Source: an uncultured Lachnospiraceae bacterium
GTDB lineage: Bacteria; Bacillota; Clostridia; Lachnospirales; Lachnospiraceae
Direction: 5' to 3'
DNA length: 6,333 nt
Assembly: GCA_946533525.1 (NCBI GenBank)
Contig: CAMNBW010000096.1
Location: 1 to 6,333 of the forward strand
Below the pieces are notes generated by a model. The model was not told the origin of the DNA and ran no database searches. It was given only the letters and a program-made list of their open reading frames with translations. Positions 1 through 5,218 of this stretch are shown piece by piece (the first letter of the stretch is position 1; each line of letters begins with the position of its first letter). The position numbers were made by a program, and so were the translations under genes.

Positions 1-212
1 TCCTTTTGTGTCTCAACATCGGCGCTTTCTTCCGGCGCCTTCTCCTCTACCTTTGCCGCCAGCTCCTTGATCCTGTCCTCAGCAGCTTTCGCCGCCTCCG
101 ATTCCTCAGGCATATCCTCGCTGTACGGGAGCCTCACTTCGTCATATAGCTCCTCTATCTTCTCTTCGGTCTTTTTGACCTCCGCCTTTTCCCTCTTTTT
201 TCTTTTACTCAT
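1..212 (-). CDS. Unrecognised charged protein, N-terminal part only
   Basis: This is the first 70 codons of a gene that continues past the left edge. Translation begins MSKRKKREKAEVKK and goes on as an almost uninterrupted run of Lys, Arg, Glu, Asp and Ala. It has only a few hydrophobic residues and no cysteine, signal peptide or membrane segment in the visible part. A short less-charged break (ELYDEVRLPYSEDMPEE, residues 21-37) separates a basic start from an acidic, Ala/Glu/Lys-rich stretch that could be helical or coiled coil. The start at 212 is supported by AGGAG five bases upstream (218-222) and by candidate promoters at 286-314 and 369-397. I do not recognise the family. Such tails often precede a structured or membrane domain, but that domain would lie outside the window. 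It is transcribed divergently from the cold-shock gene. Confidence 0.75.
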   Translation of the reverse strand, partial: MSKRKKREKAEVKKTEEKIEELYDEVRLPYSEDMPEESEAAKAAEDRIKELAAKVEEKAPEESADVETQK

Positions 213-285
213 TACTTCTCCTGAAATCCTGTTTTTATTTAAAAAAATTAATGGTCAAAACCCCTTTTAATCAAAATTACAATAA

Positions 286-314
286 CATATATTATAGTAA
301 TAGCCCTTAGTCAA
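286..314 (-). promoter_or_regulatory. Candidate sigma-A promoter, proximal, for the left-edge gene
   Basis: Read on the minus strand, a TTGACT -35 box (309-314) is followed after 17 bases by a weaker TATATG -10 box (286-291). This would start transcription near 279 and give a leader of about 67 nt to the ATG at 212. The -35 is good and the spacing ideal, but the -10 matches the consensus at only four positions. The distal promoter at 369-397 may be the main one. Confidence 0.4.
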
Positions 315-368
315 AGCCTTATGCCGTTTACTATATATTATCGTCCGGGCGTTTAGTTACATTTTTTT

Positions 369-397
369 ATTATAGCAAATAGAGGATATTCAATCAA
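369..397 (-). promoter_or_regulatory. Candidate extended -10 promoter, distal, for the left-edge gene
   Basis: On the minus strand a TTGATT -35 box (392-397) and a perfect TATAAT -10 box (369-374) are 17 bases apart. The -10 is preceded by TGC, giving the extended TGnTATAAT form. Transcription would start near 362, leaving a leader of about 150 nt before the ATG at 212. Its -35 lies only 14 bases from the -35 of the plus-strand cold-shock promoter, so the two face away from each other back to back. Confidence 0.55.
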
Positions 398-411
398 TTA
401 AAAAGAATTCG

Positions 412-440
412 TTTACTTTCCCACATTATTGTGCTAATAT
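412..440 (+). promoter_or_regulatory. Extended -10 promoter of the cold-shock gene
   Basis: TTTACT (412-417) and TAATAT (435-440) are separated by 17 bases. TGC directly before the -10 makes an extended -10 element (TGCTAATAT). Transcription would start near 447, leaving a leader of roughly 116 nt before the cold-shock ATG. I chose it over other AT-rich matches because box spacing, the extended -10 and the direction of the downstream gene all agree. Confidence 0.55.
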
Positions 441-446
441 AAGATT

Positions 447-562
447 GCTGTCGAAGTCTGTCAGTAGCTTTTCGTTCATAAATGTAATATCCCTAATGAA
501 CGTTGTGTAGCCGCAGTGACGTCAGCAAATCATAACTTATAAACTTTGGAGGTATTCACAGC
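447..562 (+). promoter_or_regulatory. Long 5' leader of the cold-shock mRNA, with stem-loop
   Basis: This stretch of about 116 bases lies between the predicted transcription start and the cold-shock ATG and encodes nothing plausible. It holds a perfect 7-bp inverted repeat, CGTTCAT (473-479) with ATGAACG (496-502), around a 16-base loop. It also holds the 8-bp palindrome TGACGTCA (517-524) and ends with a strong TTTGGAGGT ribosome binding site (546-553), nine bases before the ATG. Long structured leaders are known for bacterial csp mRNAs, where they change shape with temperature. That this leader does so is inference, since only the length and the repeat are visible. Confidence 0.45.
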
Positions 563-760
563 ATGAAAGGTACAGTTAAGTGGTTCAACAACCAAAAGGG
601 ATATGGTTTTATTTCTGACGAGCAGGGTAATGATGTTTTTGTTCACTATTCAGGACTCAACATGGAAGGTTTCAAGTCCCTTGATGAAGGTCAGTCGGTT
701 GAATTTGATGTTGTAAACGGCGAAAAAGGACCTCAGGCAACAAATGTTACCAAACTCTAA
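563..760 (+). CDS. csp: Cold-shock protein (CspA/CspB family)
   Basis: This is a complete 65-residue single-domain cold-shock protein, the usual length for the family. It starts MKGTVKWFNNQKGYGFI. RNP1 (K12-G-Y-G-F-I17) and RNP2 (V25-F-V-H-Y29), the aromatic and basic strands that bind single-stranded RNA and DNA, are both intact, as are W7 and F8. Family members form a five-stranded OB-fold barrel and act in the cytoplasm as RNA chaperones that melt secondary structure, in the cold or during growth transitions. The start is fixed by GGAGGT at 548-553. It is monocistronic, with its own promoter (412-440), a long leader and a terminator (843-872). It faces the sugar operon convergently and has no functional link to it. 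Whether it is cold-induced or constitutive cannot be read from the sequence, and the gene letter cannot be assigned. Confidence 0.97.
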   Translation: MKGTVKWFNNQKGYGFISDEQGNDVFVHYSGLNMEGFKSLDEGQSVEFDVVNGEKGPQATNVTKL

Positions 761-842
761 TCCGGGAAAATTATTCACTTTTTAATAAAGATACAGCAAC
801 AACGAGATTATTTAGAAAGCGAAAAACAACTGAGATTAAAGG

Positions 843-872
843 AAGCTGTCACACCTATGTGTGGCAGTTTTT
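843..872 (+). terminator. Rho-independent terminator of the cold-shock gene
   Basis: CTGTCACAC (846-854) pairs with GTGTGGCAG (859-867) around a CTAT loop with one G-U pair, and up to three weaker pairs can extend the base. It is followed by TTTTT (868-872) and then a T-rich run. It lies about 85 bases after the cold-shock stop, and the 761-842 stretch between them is an AT-rich 3' untranslated region with no gene. Confidence 0.88.
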
Positions 873-903
873 CATTTCATGAAAAATATAAGCGCAAGAA
901 AAT

Positions 904-931
904 GGGCCGCCATTTAAAAAAATGGCGGCCC
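904..931 (-). terminator. Terminator of the sugar-transport operon
   Basis: A perfect 12-bp inverted repeat (904-915 with 920-931, arm GGGCCGCCATTT) closes on a 4-base A/T loop. It lies 25 bases beyond the permease stop codon. On the minus strand the stem is followed by ATTTTCTT, a modest U tract, while on the plus strand it is followed by TGTCATTA. It therefore acts mainly for the minus-strand operon. It sits 31 bases from the cold-shock terminator, so the convergent units are insulated by two separate hairpins. Confidence 0.85.
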
Positions 932-955
932 TGTCATTATCTGATCAGCTCAGGA

Positions 956-2110
956 TCAGCCCTTCTTTCTCTTGGAGAGCAGATCAACCGTAACGGCACC
1001 GAGCAAAACGGCACCCTTAACGATCTTCTGAATATCTGTAGACCAGCCGTAGAGCGACATACCGTTATTCAGGATACCCATGATAAACGCTCCGATTACA
1101 GCTCCGAAGATTGTACCGGCACCACCGGCAACAGCCGCGCCGCCTAAGTAGCAGGAAGCGATGGCGTCCATCTCGAACTGGTCACCGGCCTTAGGTGTGG
1201 CGGAACCGTTTCTCGCTGAAAGAACTATTCCCGCAACGCCAGACAGGAAGCCCATGTTTGTGTAAACCCAGAAGAACACGCGGTCAGTGTTGATACCGGA
1301 AAGCTGAGCCGCCTTACGGTTACCGCCGAGGGCATATATCTGACGGCCTGCAACGGTCTGGCTTGTAATAAAGTGGTAAATTCCAACTATACATCCCATG
1401 ATAACCAGAACGAAGGGGAAGCCGCTGTACTGTCCCAGCTTGATAAGTACAAACCAAACAAGGAGGATGAAAATACCGTCCTTTATTACCGTCTGCCATA
1501 AGGGGTTCTGAGCAAAGCCATACTTCTTCTTGGTTGCCATACCCTTTATCTCACCAGAAATAATAGCTACGGTGGCTATGATGGCAACGATAAGGCAGAG
1601 AAGGTCGAAATTACCGACTGCTATCTTAGGCAGGAAGCCTGCACCGATGTAGTTGTAGCTTCCGTCGAAGGGTCCCTTTGTCTGGGCCTTAAGGATGGTA
1701 TAAGTAGCACCACGGCCCATGAGCATTGTTGCCAGGGTTACGATGAAAGGCGGAACACCCATTACCGCTATGAAGAAGCCTGCGAACATACCGCAAAGAA
1801 GACCTACCAGCAGAGCCACAATTATAGCCACTACCTTGCTCACCTTGAAATCTATGAGCAGCACGCCGACTACGGAACCGCAAAGAGCAACGACTGAACC
1901 TACACCCAGGTCAACGTTACCGGTCAGTACGCAAAGCAGCATACCTGTTGCAAGAATAACAACGTAGCTGTTCTGCAGAATAAGGTTATTGATGTTTGCG
2001 GGGGAAAGGTTCTTTCCTCCGGTCATGACCGCGAAAATCAGAAAAACCGCGATCAGTACGATAAACATACCGTATTGTTTCATATCCAGATTGACTTGCT
2101 TTTTTTCCAT
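956..2110 (-). CDS. mmsB: Sugar ABC transporter permease, GguB/MmsB type
   Basis: This 384-residue integral membrane protein belongs to the BPD_transp_2 family (RbsC, MglC, XylH, GguB). It forms the channel through which the sugar passes from the binding protein into the cytoplasm. About ten hydrophobic segments are visible, roughly at 13-30, 48-64, 68-87, 92-115, 117-136, 168-185, 212-224, 229-248, 276-296, 325-348 and 364-378. The family's TGNVDLGVGS motif is at 63-72. The conserved cytoplasmic loop GRQIYALGGNRKAAQLSGIN, the likely contact with the ATPase, is at 255-274. A polar insertion near 186-210 (KGMATKKKYGF) and the length above 380 fit the GguB/multiple-monosaccharide branch better than the shorter RbsC type. 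Its ATG overlaps the ATPase stop codon as TAATG, and AGGAGGG lies ten bases upstream (2121-2127). The protein ends in a basic tail, SKRKKG. The exact sugar cannot be read from the permease. Confidence 0.93.
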   Translation of the reverse strand: MEKKQVNLDMKQYGMFIVLIAVFLIFAVMTGGKNLSPANINNLILQNSYVVILATGMLLCVLTGNVDLGVGSVVALCGSVVGVLLIDFKVSKVVAIIVALLVGLLCGMFAGFFIAVMGVPPFIVTLATMLMGRGATYTILKAQTKGPFDGSYNYIGAGFLPKIAVGNFDLLCLIVAIIATVAIISGEIKGMATKKKYGFAQNPLWQTVIKDGIFILLVWFVLIKLGQYSGFPFVLVIMGCIVGIYHFITSQTVAGRQIYALGGNRKAAQLSGINTDRVFFWVYTNMGFLSGVAGIVLSARNGSATPKAGDQFEMDAIASCYLGGAAVAGGAGTIFGAVIGAFIMGILNNGMSLYGWSTDIQKIVKGAVLLGAVTVDLLSKRKKG

Positions 2111-3663
2111 TACTGTTCACCCCTCCTGTTATGTGACATAATGCACTGCATTATCTTTTCCTGAGAAACCTCGTCCTTGTTCAGCTCTCCCGCTATCTCA
2201 CCGTCGTTGATAACATATACCCTGTCGCAGGTACCTATTATCTCCTGCATTTCGGAAGAAATAACGATAACGGCCTTGCCCGCCTTGGCCAGATCATTTA
2301 TAACACAGTAGATCTCATATTTTGCTCCTACGTCTATTCCTCGGGTAGGCTCGTCAAGTATGAGTACGTCGGGCTGTGTAAGCATCCACTTGGCAAGTAC
2401 CACCTTCTGCTGGTTTCCTCCCGAAAGAGAGCCAACCGGCTGCTCGATGGAGTTTGCCTTTACGTTGATCTTCTTCTTGTACTCCTCTGCCGCCAGGATC
2501 TCATCGTTGCTGTTTACAACCCCGTTTTTCGAGAAGTACTCCCTTAAAGCCGCCATGGTCATATTGTGCTTTATATCGTCTATAAGCACCAGACCGTAGG
2601 TCTTTCTGTCCTCAGACACGTATGCCAGCTTGCTGTTAATGGCATCCGTCACCGAATTCAGATGAACTTCTTTTCCATTTATCTTTACAGTTCCGGAAAT
2701 CTTCTGTCCGTAGCTCTTACCGAATACACTCATGGCGAACTCGGTCCGGCCGGCTCCCATCAGTCCGGCAAGGCCTACAACCTCTCCTGCGCGGACATTG
2801 ATGTTTATATCCTTGAGGACCTGCCTTTCCGGATCATCCGGATGGAATACGTTCCAGTTATTTACCTCGAAGATAACGTCCTTAACCTCGACACCCTCAC
2901 GGGCAGGATAACGGTTGGTCAGCTCACGGCCTACCATGCCCTTTATAACCCTGTCTTCGGTAAATTCATCCACACCCTTTTCCAACGTCTCAATGGTATG
3001 GCCGTCACGTATGATCGTAAGTCCGTCGCAGACATATTCCAGCTCGTTCAGCTTATGGGAAATGATGATACAGGTGATGCCCTGTTTCTTCAGATCCAGC
3101 ATTATATCCAGAAGCTGTTTACTTTCTTCATCATTAAGGGCAGCAGTGGGCTCGTCCAGAATAAGAAGCTCAACCTTCTTGGCCATTGCCTTGGCAATTT
3201 CTATAAGCTGCTGCTTTCCAACTCCCAGCGAATTTACCGGGACGTTAACGTTCTCGTTTCCAAGTCCGACCTTGGCAAGCATTTCCTGAGCCCTTGCCCT
3301 GGTCTTGGTCCAATCTATAACACCCTTGAACATCTTCTGTTCGTTACCTATGAATACGTTCTCCGCTACCGAGAGCAGGGGACTTAGTGCCAGCTCCTGG
3401 TGAATGATAACGATGCCTTTTTTCTCACTGTCCTTGATATGGTGAAATTTGCAGACCTCACCGTCATAGACAATATCTCCGCTGTAAGAACCGAAGGGAT
3501 ACACACCTGAGAGCACGTTCATCAGTGTAGACTTGCCTGCACCGTTTTCCCCGCATAGTCCGTGTATCTCACCGCGTTTAACCTTAAGATTAACATCATC
3601 AAGGGCTTTAACTCCGGAGAACTCTTTTGTAATATGGTTCATTTCCAAGATATAGTCAGACAT
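2110..3663 (-). CDS. mmsA: Sugar ABC transporter ATP-binding protein, two fused ATPase domains (GguA/MmsA type)
   Basis: This 517-residue cytoplasmic ATPase has two fused nucleotide-binding domains and powers uptake through the neighbouring permease, as in RbsA, MglA, XylG and GguA. Domain 1 has Walker A GENGAGKST (38-46), Q-loop Q89, a signature-like LGVGKQQ (146-152), Walker B LLILDEP (166-172) and switch H203. Domain 2 has a degenerate Walker A, GLMGAGRT (300-307, Arg in place of Lys), a canonical LSGGNQQK signature (413-420), Walker B VLILDEPTRGIDVG (433-446) and Ser in place of the switch His (VISSEM, 467-472). The intact Walker A/B of domain 1 and the intact signature of domain 2 make one canonical site and one degenerate site, which is usual in this family. 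The start at 3663 fits the family N-terminus, MSDYILEM. Its ribosome binding site is unremarkable: AAAGGA 12 bases upstream and AAGGG abutting the ATG. The gene is followed directly by the permease with a one-base overlap. Confidence 0.95.
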   Translation of the reverse strand: MSDYILEMNHITKEFSGVKALDDVNLKVKRGEIHGLCGENGAGKSTLMNVLSGVYPFGSYSGDIVYDGEVCKFHHIKDSEKKGIVIIHQELALSPLLSVAENVFIGNEQKMFKGVIDWTKTRARAQEMLAKVGLGNENVNVPVNSLGVGKQQLIEIAKAMAKKVELLILDEPTAALNDEESKQLLDIMLDLKKQGITCIIISHKLNELEYVCDGLTIIRDGHTIETLEKGVDEFTEDRVIKGMVGRELTNRYPAREGVEVKDVIFEVNNWNVFHPDDPERQVLKDININVRAGEVVGLAGLMGAGRTEFAMSVFGKSYGQKISGTVKINGKEVHLNSVTDAINSKLAYVSEDRKTYGLVLIDDIKHNMTMAALREYFSKNGVVNSNDEILAAEEYKKKINVKANSIEQPVGSLSGGNQQKVVLAKWMLTQPDVLILDEPTRGIDVGAKYEIYCVINDLAKAGKAVIVISSEMQEIIGTCDRVYVINDGEIAGELNKDEVSQEKIMQCIMSHNRRGEQ

Positions 3664-3771
3664 CCCTTATTTATATCCTTTCATAAAAATATATGTTGGC
3701 CGTACCGATTTATTCCTCCGGCCTTCGATGACCCGCCAAACCTGTTGCTCAGACGTGCCATCTTATGAAAC

Positions 3772-3800
3772 GGGCGGCGCTTCAAAGCTCCGCGCCGCCC
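3772..3800 (-). terminator. Intercistronic GC-rich hairpin (attenuating terminator or mRNA stabiliser)
   Basis: The 163-base gap between the binding-protein gene and the ATPase gene holds a perfect 9-bp GC-only stem, GGGCGGCGC (3772-3780) with GCGCCGCCC (3792-3800), around an 11-base loop. It starts 26 bases after the binding-protein stop. On the minus strand it is followed by only GTTTCAT, so termination would be leaky. Hairpins here, as in malE-malF, are known to raise binding-protein output over membrane components by partial termination or by protecting the upstream RNA. Which of the two applies is not visible. I see no convincing promoter in the remaining gap, only a weak 5-bp GGCCG/CGGCC repeat at 3698-3723. 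Confidence 0.65.
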
Positions 3801-3826
3801 TAAAATCTAGCTGATATAAGGTTCGA

Positions 3827-5044
3827 TTATTCAGCTAACTGCTCTTCGGTGTAATATCCGCCGTCAATAAGGAGCTCCTTGTAGTTATCCTTATCAACCG
3901 CAACAGGTGTGCAGAGGTATGAAGGAACTACTACAGAACCGTTGTTGTACTGCTCGGTATCGTTGATCTCGGGCTCAGCACCCTCAAGAACTGCCTGTAC
4001 CATGGTAACGCACTTGGAAGCAAGGAGACGTGTATCCTTGTAGATGGACATTGTCTGCCAGCCGGCGATGATGTTCTTGGAAGCCATAAGCTCTGCATCC
4101 TGACCTGTGATGAGCGGCCAATCTGCCTCTGTGTATCCAGCTCCCTCAAGAGCTGCCTTTGCGCCGTATGCGAAGCCGTCAAATGCGCTTGCTACGATGT
4201 CGATCTTCTCGTCTGAATAGAAACCTGTCAGATAGTTCTCCATGTTCTGCTGAGCAGTCTCCTGAGACCATCTTAAGATACAGGTATCGTCGAAAGAAGT
4301 TCTGCCTGACTTACAAACAAGTGTGCCGTCATCAAGATAGGGCTGAAGAACTTCCATAAGTCCGTTGTAGAGCATAAGAGCGTTGTTGTCATCAGGTGAT
4401 CCCATAAGGAACTCGATGTTCATCTTAGCGCCTGCAGCCTTAACTGCGTCAAGTCCTACGTTTCCGTCCTTTGTAGCGTGGTCTCTGATGTACTCACCGA
4501 TAACGGTACCAACACCCTTGTTATCGAAGGTTGCATAGTAAGAAACAGCGTCGGTGTTCATAAGGAGACGGTCGTAAGCGATGATGGGGATACCAGCTTC
4601 CTTAGCTGTAGCCTCAACGTTTACAAGAGCGTCAGAGTCGATAGAAGCGATAACAAGGCAGTTAACGCCGGAAGCTATCATGTTCTCGATCTGGGAAACC
4701 TGCATCTGTACATCGTCCTCAGCGTACTGAAGATCAACTTCATAGCCAAGCTCCTCGAGCTGGGACTTCATGTTTGCACCGTCGTTGATCCATCTCTCGG
4801 AAGACTGAGTAGGCATCGCAACACCTACCTTGTTTCCGCCTACGCCCGAAGCGGGTGTAGCAGCAGCAACTTCTTCAACTGCCTCTGTAGCAGCGTCAGC
4901 AGCAGGAGCCTCCTCTGCAGCCGGAGCAGCAGCGTCAGCAGCCGGAGCAGCATCTGCAGCCGGAGCAGCAGCGCTTCCGCAGCCTGCAAGAAGGGTTGCT
5001 ACCATTGCAACACTAAGGATTGCACTTAAAAGCTTTTTCTTCAT
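3827..5044 (-). CDS. chvE: ChvE-type sugar-binding lipoprotein of the ABC transporter
   Basis: This 405-residue periplasmic-binding-protein-like lipoprotein captures the sugar outside the membrane and delivers it to the permease. It starts with a lipoprotein signal peptide, MKKKLLSAILSVAMVATLLAGC, with lipobox LLAGC and the lipidated Cys at 22. A low-complexity Ala/Pro/Asp/Glu spacer (about 23-66) follows, then the sugar-binding fold. Segments such as GVAMPTQSSERWINDG, DLQYAEDDVQMQVSQIENM, LVIASIDSDAL, IAYDRLLMNTDAVSYYATFDN and TGQDAEL closely recall ChvE and other multiple-monosaccharide binding proteins. The ATG at 5044 is preferred over an in-frame ATG at 5107. It is where the signal peptide begins and has TGGAGG (5055-5060) ten bases upstream, while 5107 falls within the leader hairpin next to the predicted transcription start. 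The promoter is at 5120-5149. ChvE-like proteins bind L-arabinose, D-glucose, D-galactose and D-xylose. The araA neighbour favours arabinose, but that is inference. Confidence 0.94.
   Translation of the reverse strand: MKKKLLSAILSVAMVATLLAGCGSAAAPAADAAPAADAAAPAAEEAPAADAATEAVEEVAAATPASGVGGNKVGVAMPTQSSERWINDGANMKSQLEELGYEVDLQYAEDDVQMQVSQIENMIASGVNCLVIASIDSDALVNVEATAKEAGIPIIAYDRLLMNTDAVSYYATFDNKGVGTVIGEYIRDHATKDGNVGLDAVKAAGAKMNIEFLMGSPDDNNALMLYNGLMEVLQPYLDDGTLVCKSGRTSFDDTCILRWSQETAQQNMENYLTGFYSDEKIDIVASAFDGFAYGAKAALEGAGYTEADWPLITGQDAELMASKNIIAGWQTMSIYKDTRLLASKCVTMVQAVLEGAEPEINDTEQYNNGSVVVPSYLCTPVAVDKDNYKELLIDGGYYTEEQLAE
4899..4973 (-). repeat. Tandem 18/21-bp repeats encoding the lipoprotein spacer
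   Basis: Four head-to-tail units are visible on the plus strand: 4899-4916 (diverged), 4917-4937 (21 bp), 4938-4955 and 4956-4973 (18 bp each). The last three share GCAGCCGGAGCAGCA. They lie in frame inside the binding-protein gene and encode Ala-Pro-Ala-Ala-Asp/Glu-Ala units with prolines at residues 28, 34, 41 and 47. All unit lengths are multiples of three, so gain or loss of a unit would change spacer length without breaking the reading frame. Confidence 0.8.
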
Positions 5045-5054
5045 TAGTTTTTTT

Positions 5055-5060
5055 CCTCCA
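5055..5060 (-). promoter_or_regulatory. Ribosome binding site that sets the lipoprotein start
   Basis: TGGAGG on the minus strand lies ten bases before the ATG at 5044, which begins the MKKKLL signal peptide. The in-frame ATG 63 bases upstream has no such site, so this element decides the start. Confidence 0.8.
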
Positions 5061-5083
5061 CTTTGTCTAAACTTTTTGTTTCT

Positions 5084-5113
5084 GTCCGGGTGCATCTTTG
5101 TATACACCCGAAC
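5084..5113 (-). promoter_or_regulatory. 12-bp inverted repeat at the lipoprotein transcription start
   Basis: The arms 5084-5095 (GTCCGGGTGCAT on the plus strand) and 5102-5113 (ATACACCCGAAC) pair over 12 positions around a 6-base loop. In RNA two of the pairs are G-U. With transcription predicted to begin near 5113, the repeat would be the very 5' end of the mRNA. It could be a stabilising 5' stem-loop or a repressor operator at +1 to +30. No U run follows it, so it is not a terminator. The remaining leader, 5045-5083, carries the ribosome binding site. Confidence 0.55.
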
Positions 5114-5119
5114 AGTGAA

Positions 5120-5149
5120 ATTTTACCTTAGATAAATATCCATTGTCAA
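5120..5149 (-). promoter_or_regulatory. Strong sigma-A promoter for the lipoprotein gene
   Basis: On the minus strand a perfect TTGACA -35 box (5144-5149) is followed after 18 bases by TAAAAT (5120-5125, five of six consensus positions). Transcription would start near 5113, about 69 bases before the ATG. The surrounding 5108-5218 gap is very AT-rich and has no convincing terminator after araA. The lipoprotein, ATPase and permease genes may therefore be read both from here and by read-through from araA. Confidence 0.72.
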
Positions 5150-5218
5150 TAAAAATACATTGTGGTACAAAATTTTATACAAAAAACGTAGAAAAATATA
5201 ACAAACTTTTTGGCACTT

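Noticed and set aside
482..510. ATG-TAA start-stop (482-487) and a four-codon frame (496-510) in the cold-shock leader
   Set aside because: Neither has a ribosome binding site, and such tiny frames are expected by chance in AT-rich DNA.
2733..2771. Missing Walker A lysine in the second ATPase domain (GLMGAGRT)
   Set aside because: The second domain of RbsA/MglA/GguA-type sugar ATPases is normally degenerate in this way, so it is not evidence of decay.
2566..3387. Open plus-strand frame of 273 codons
   Set aside because: It lies wholly antisense to the ATPase gene, whose motifs are all intact. It has no ribosome binding site or recognisable domain, so it is a composition shadow.
4478..5029. 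Open plus-strand frames of 183 and 101 codons opposite the lipoprotein gene, rich in Ser, Ala and Gly
   Set aside because: They are the antisense reading of the lipoprotein and its repeat spacer, and the low-complexity protein merely mirrors the repeats.
5045..5107. Longer lipoprotein start at 5107 adding 21 residues
   Set aside because: It would bury the signal peptide behind a charged extension, lacks a ribosome binding site and starts inside the leader hairpin.
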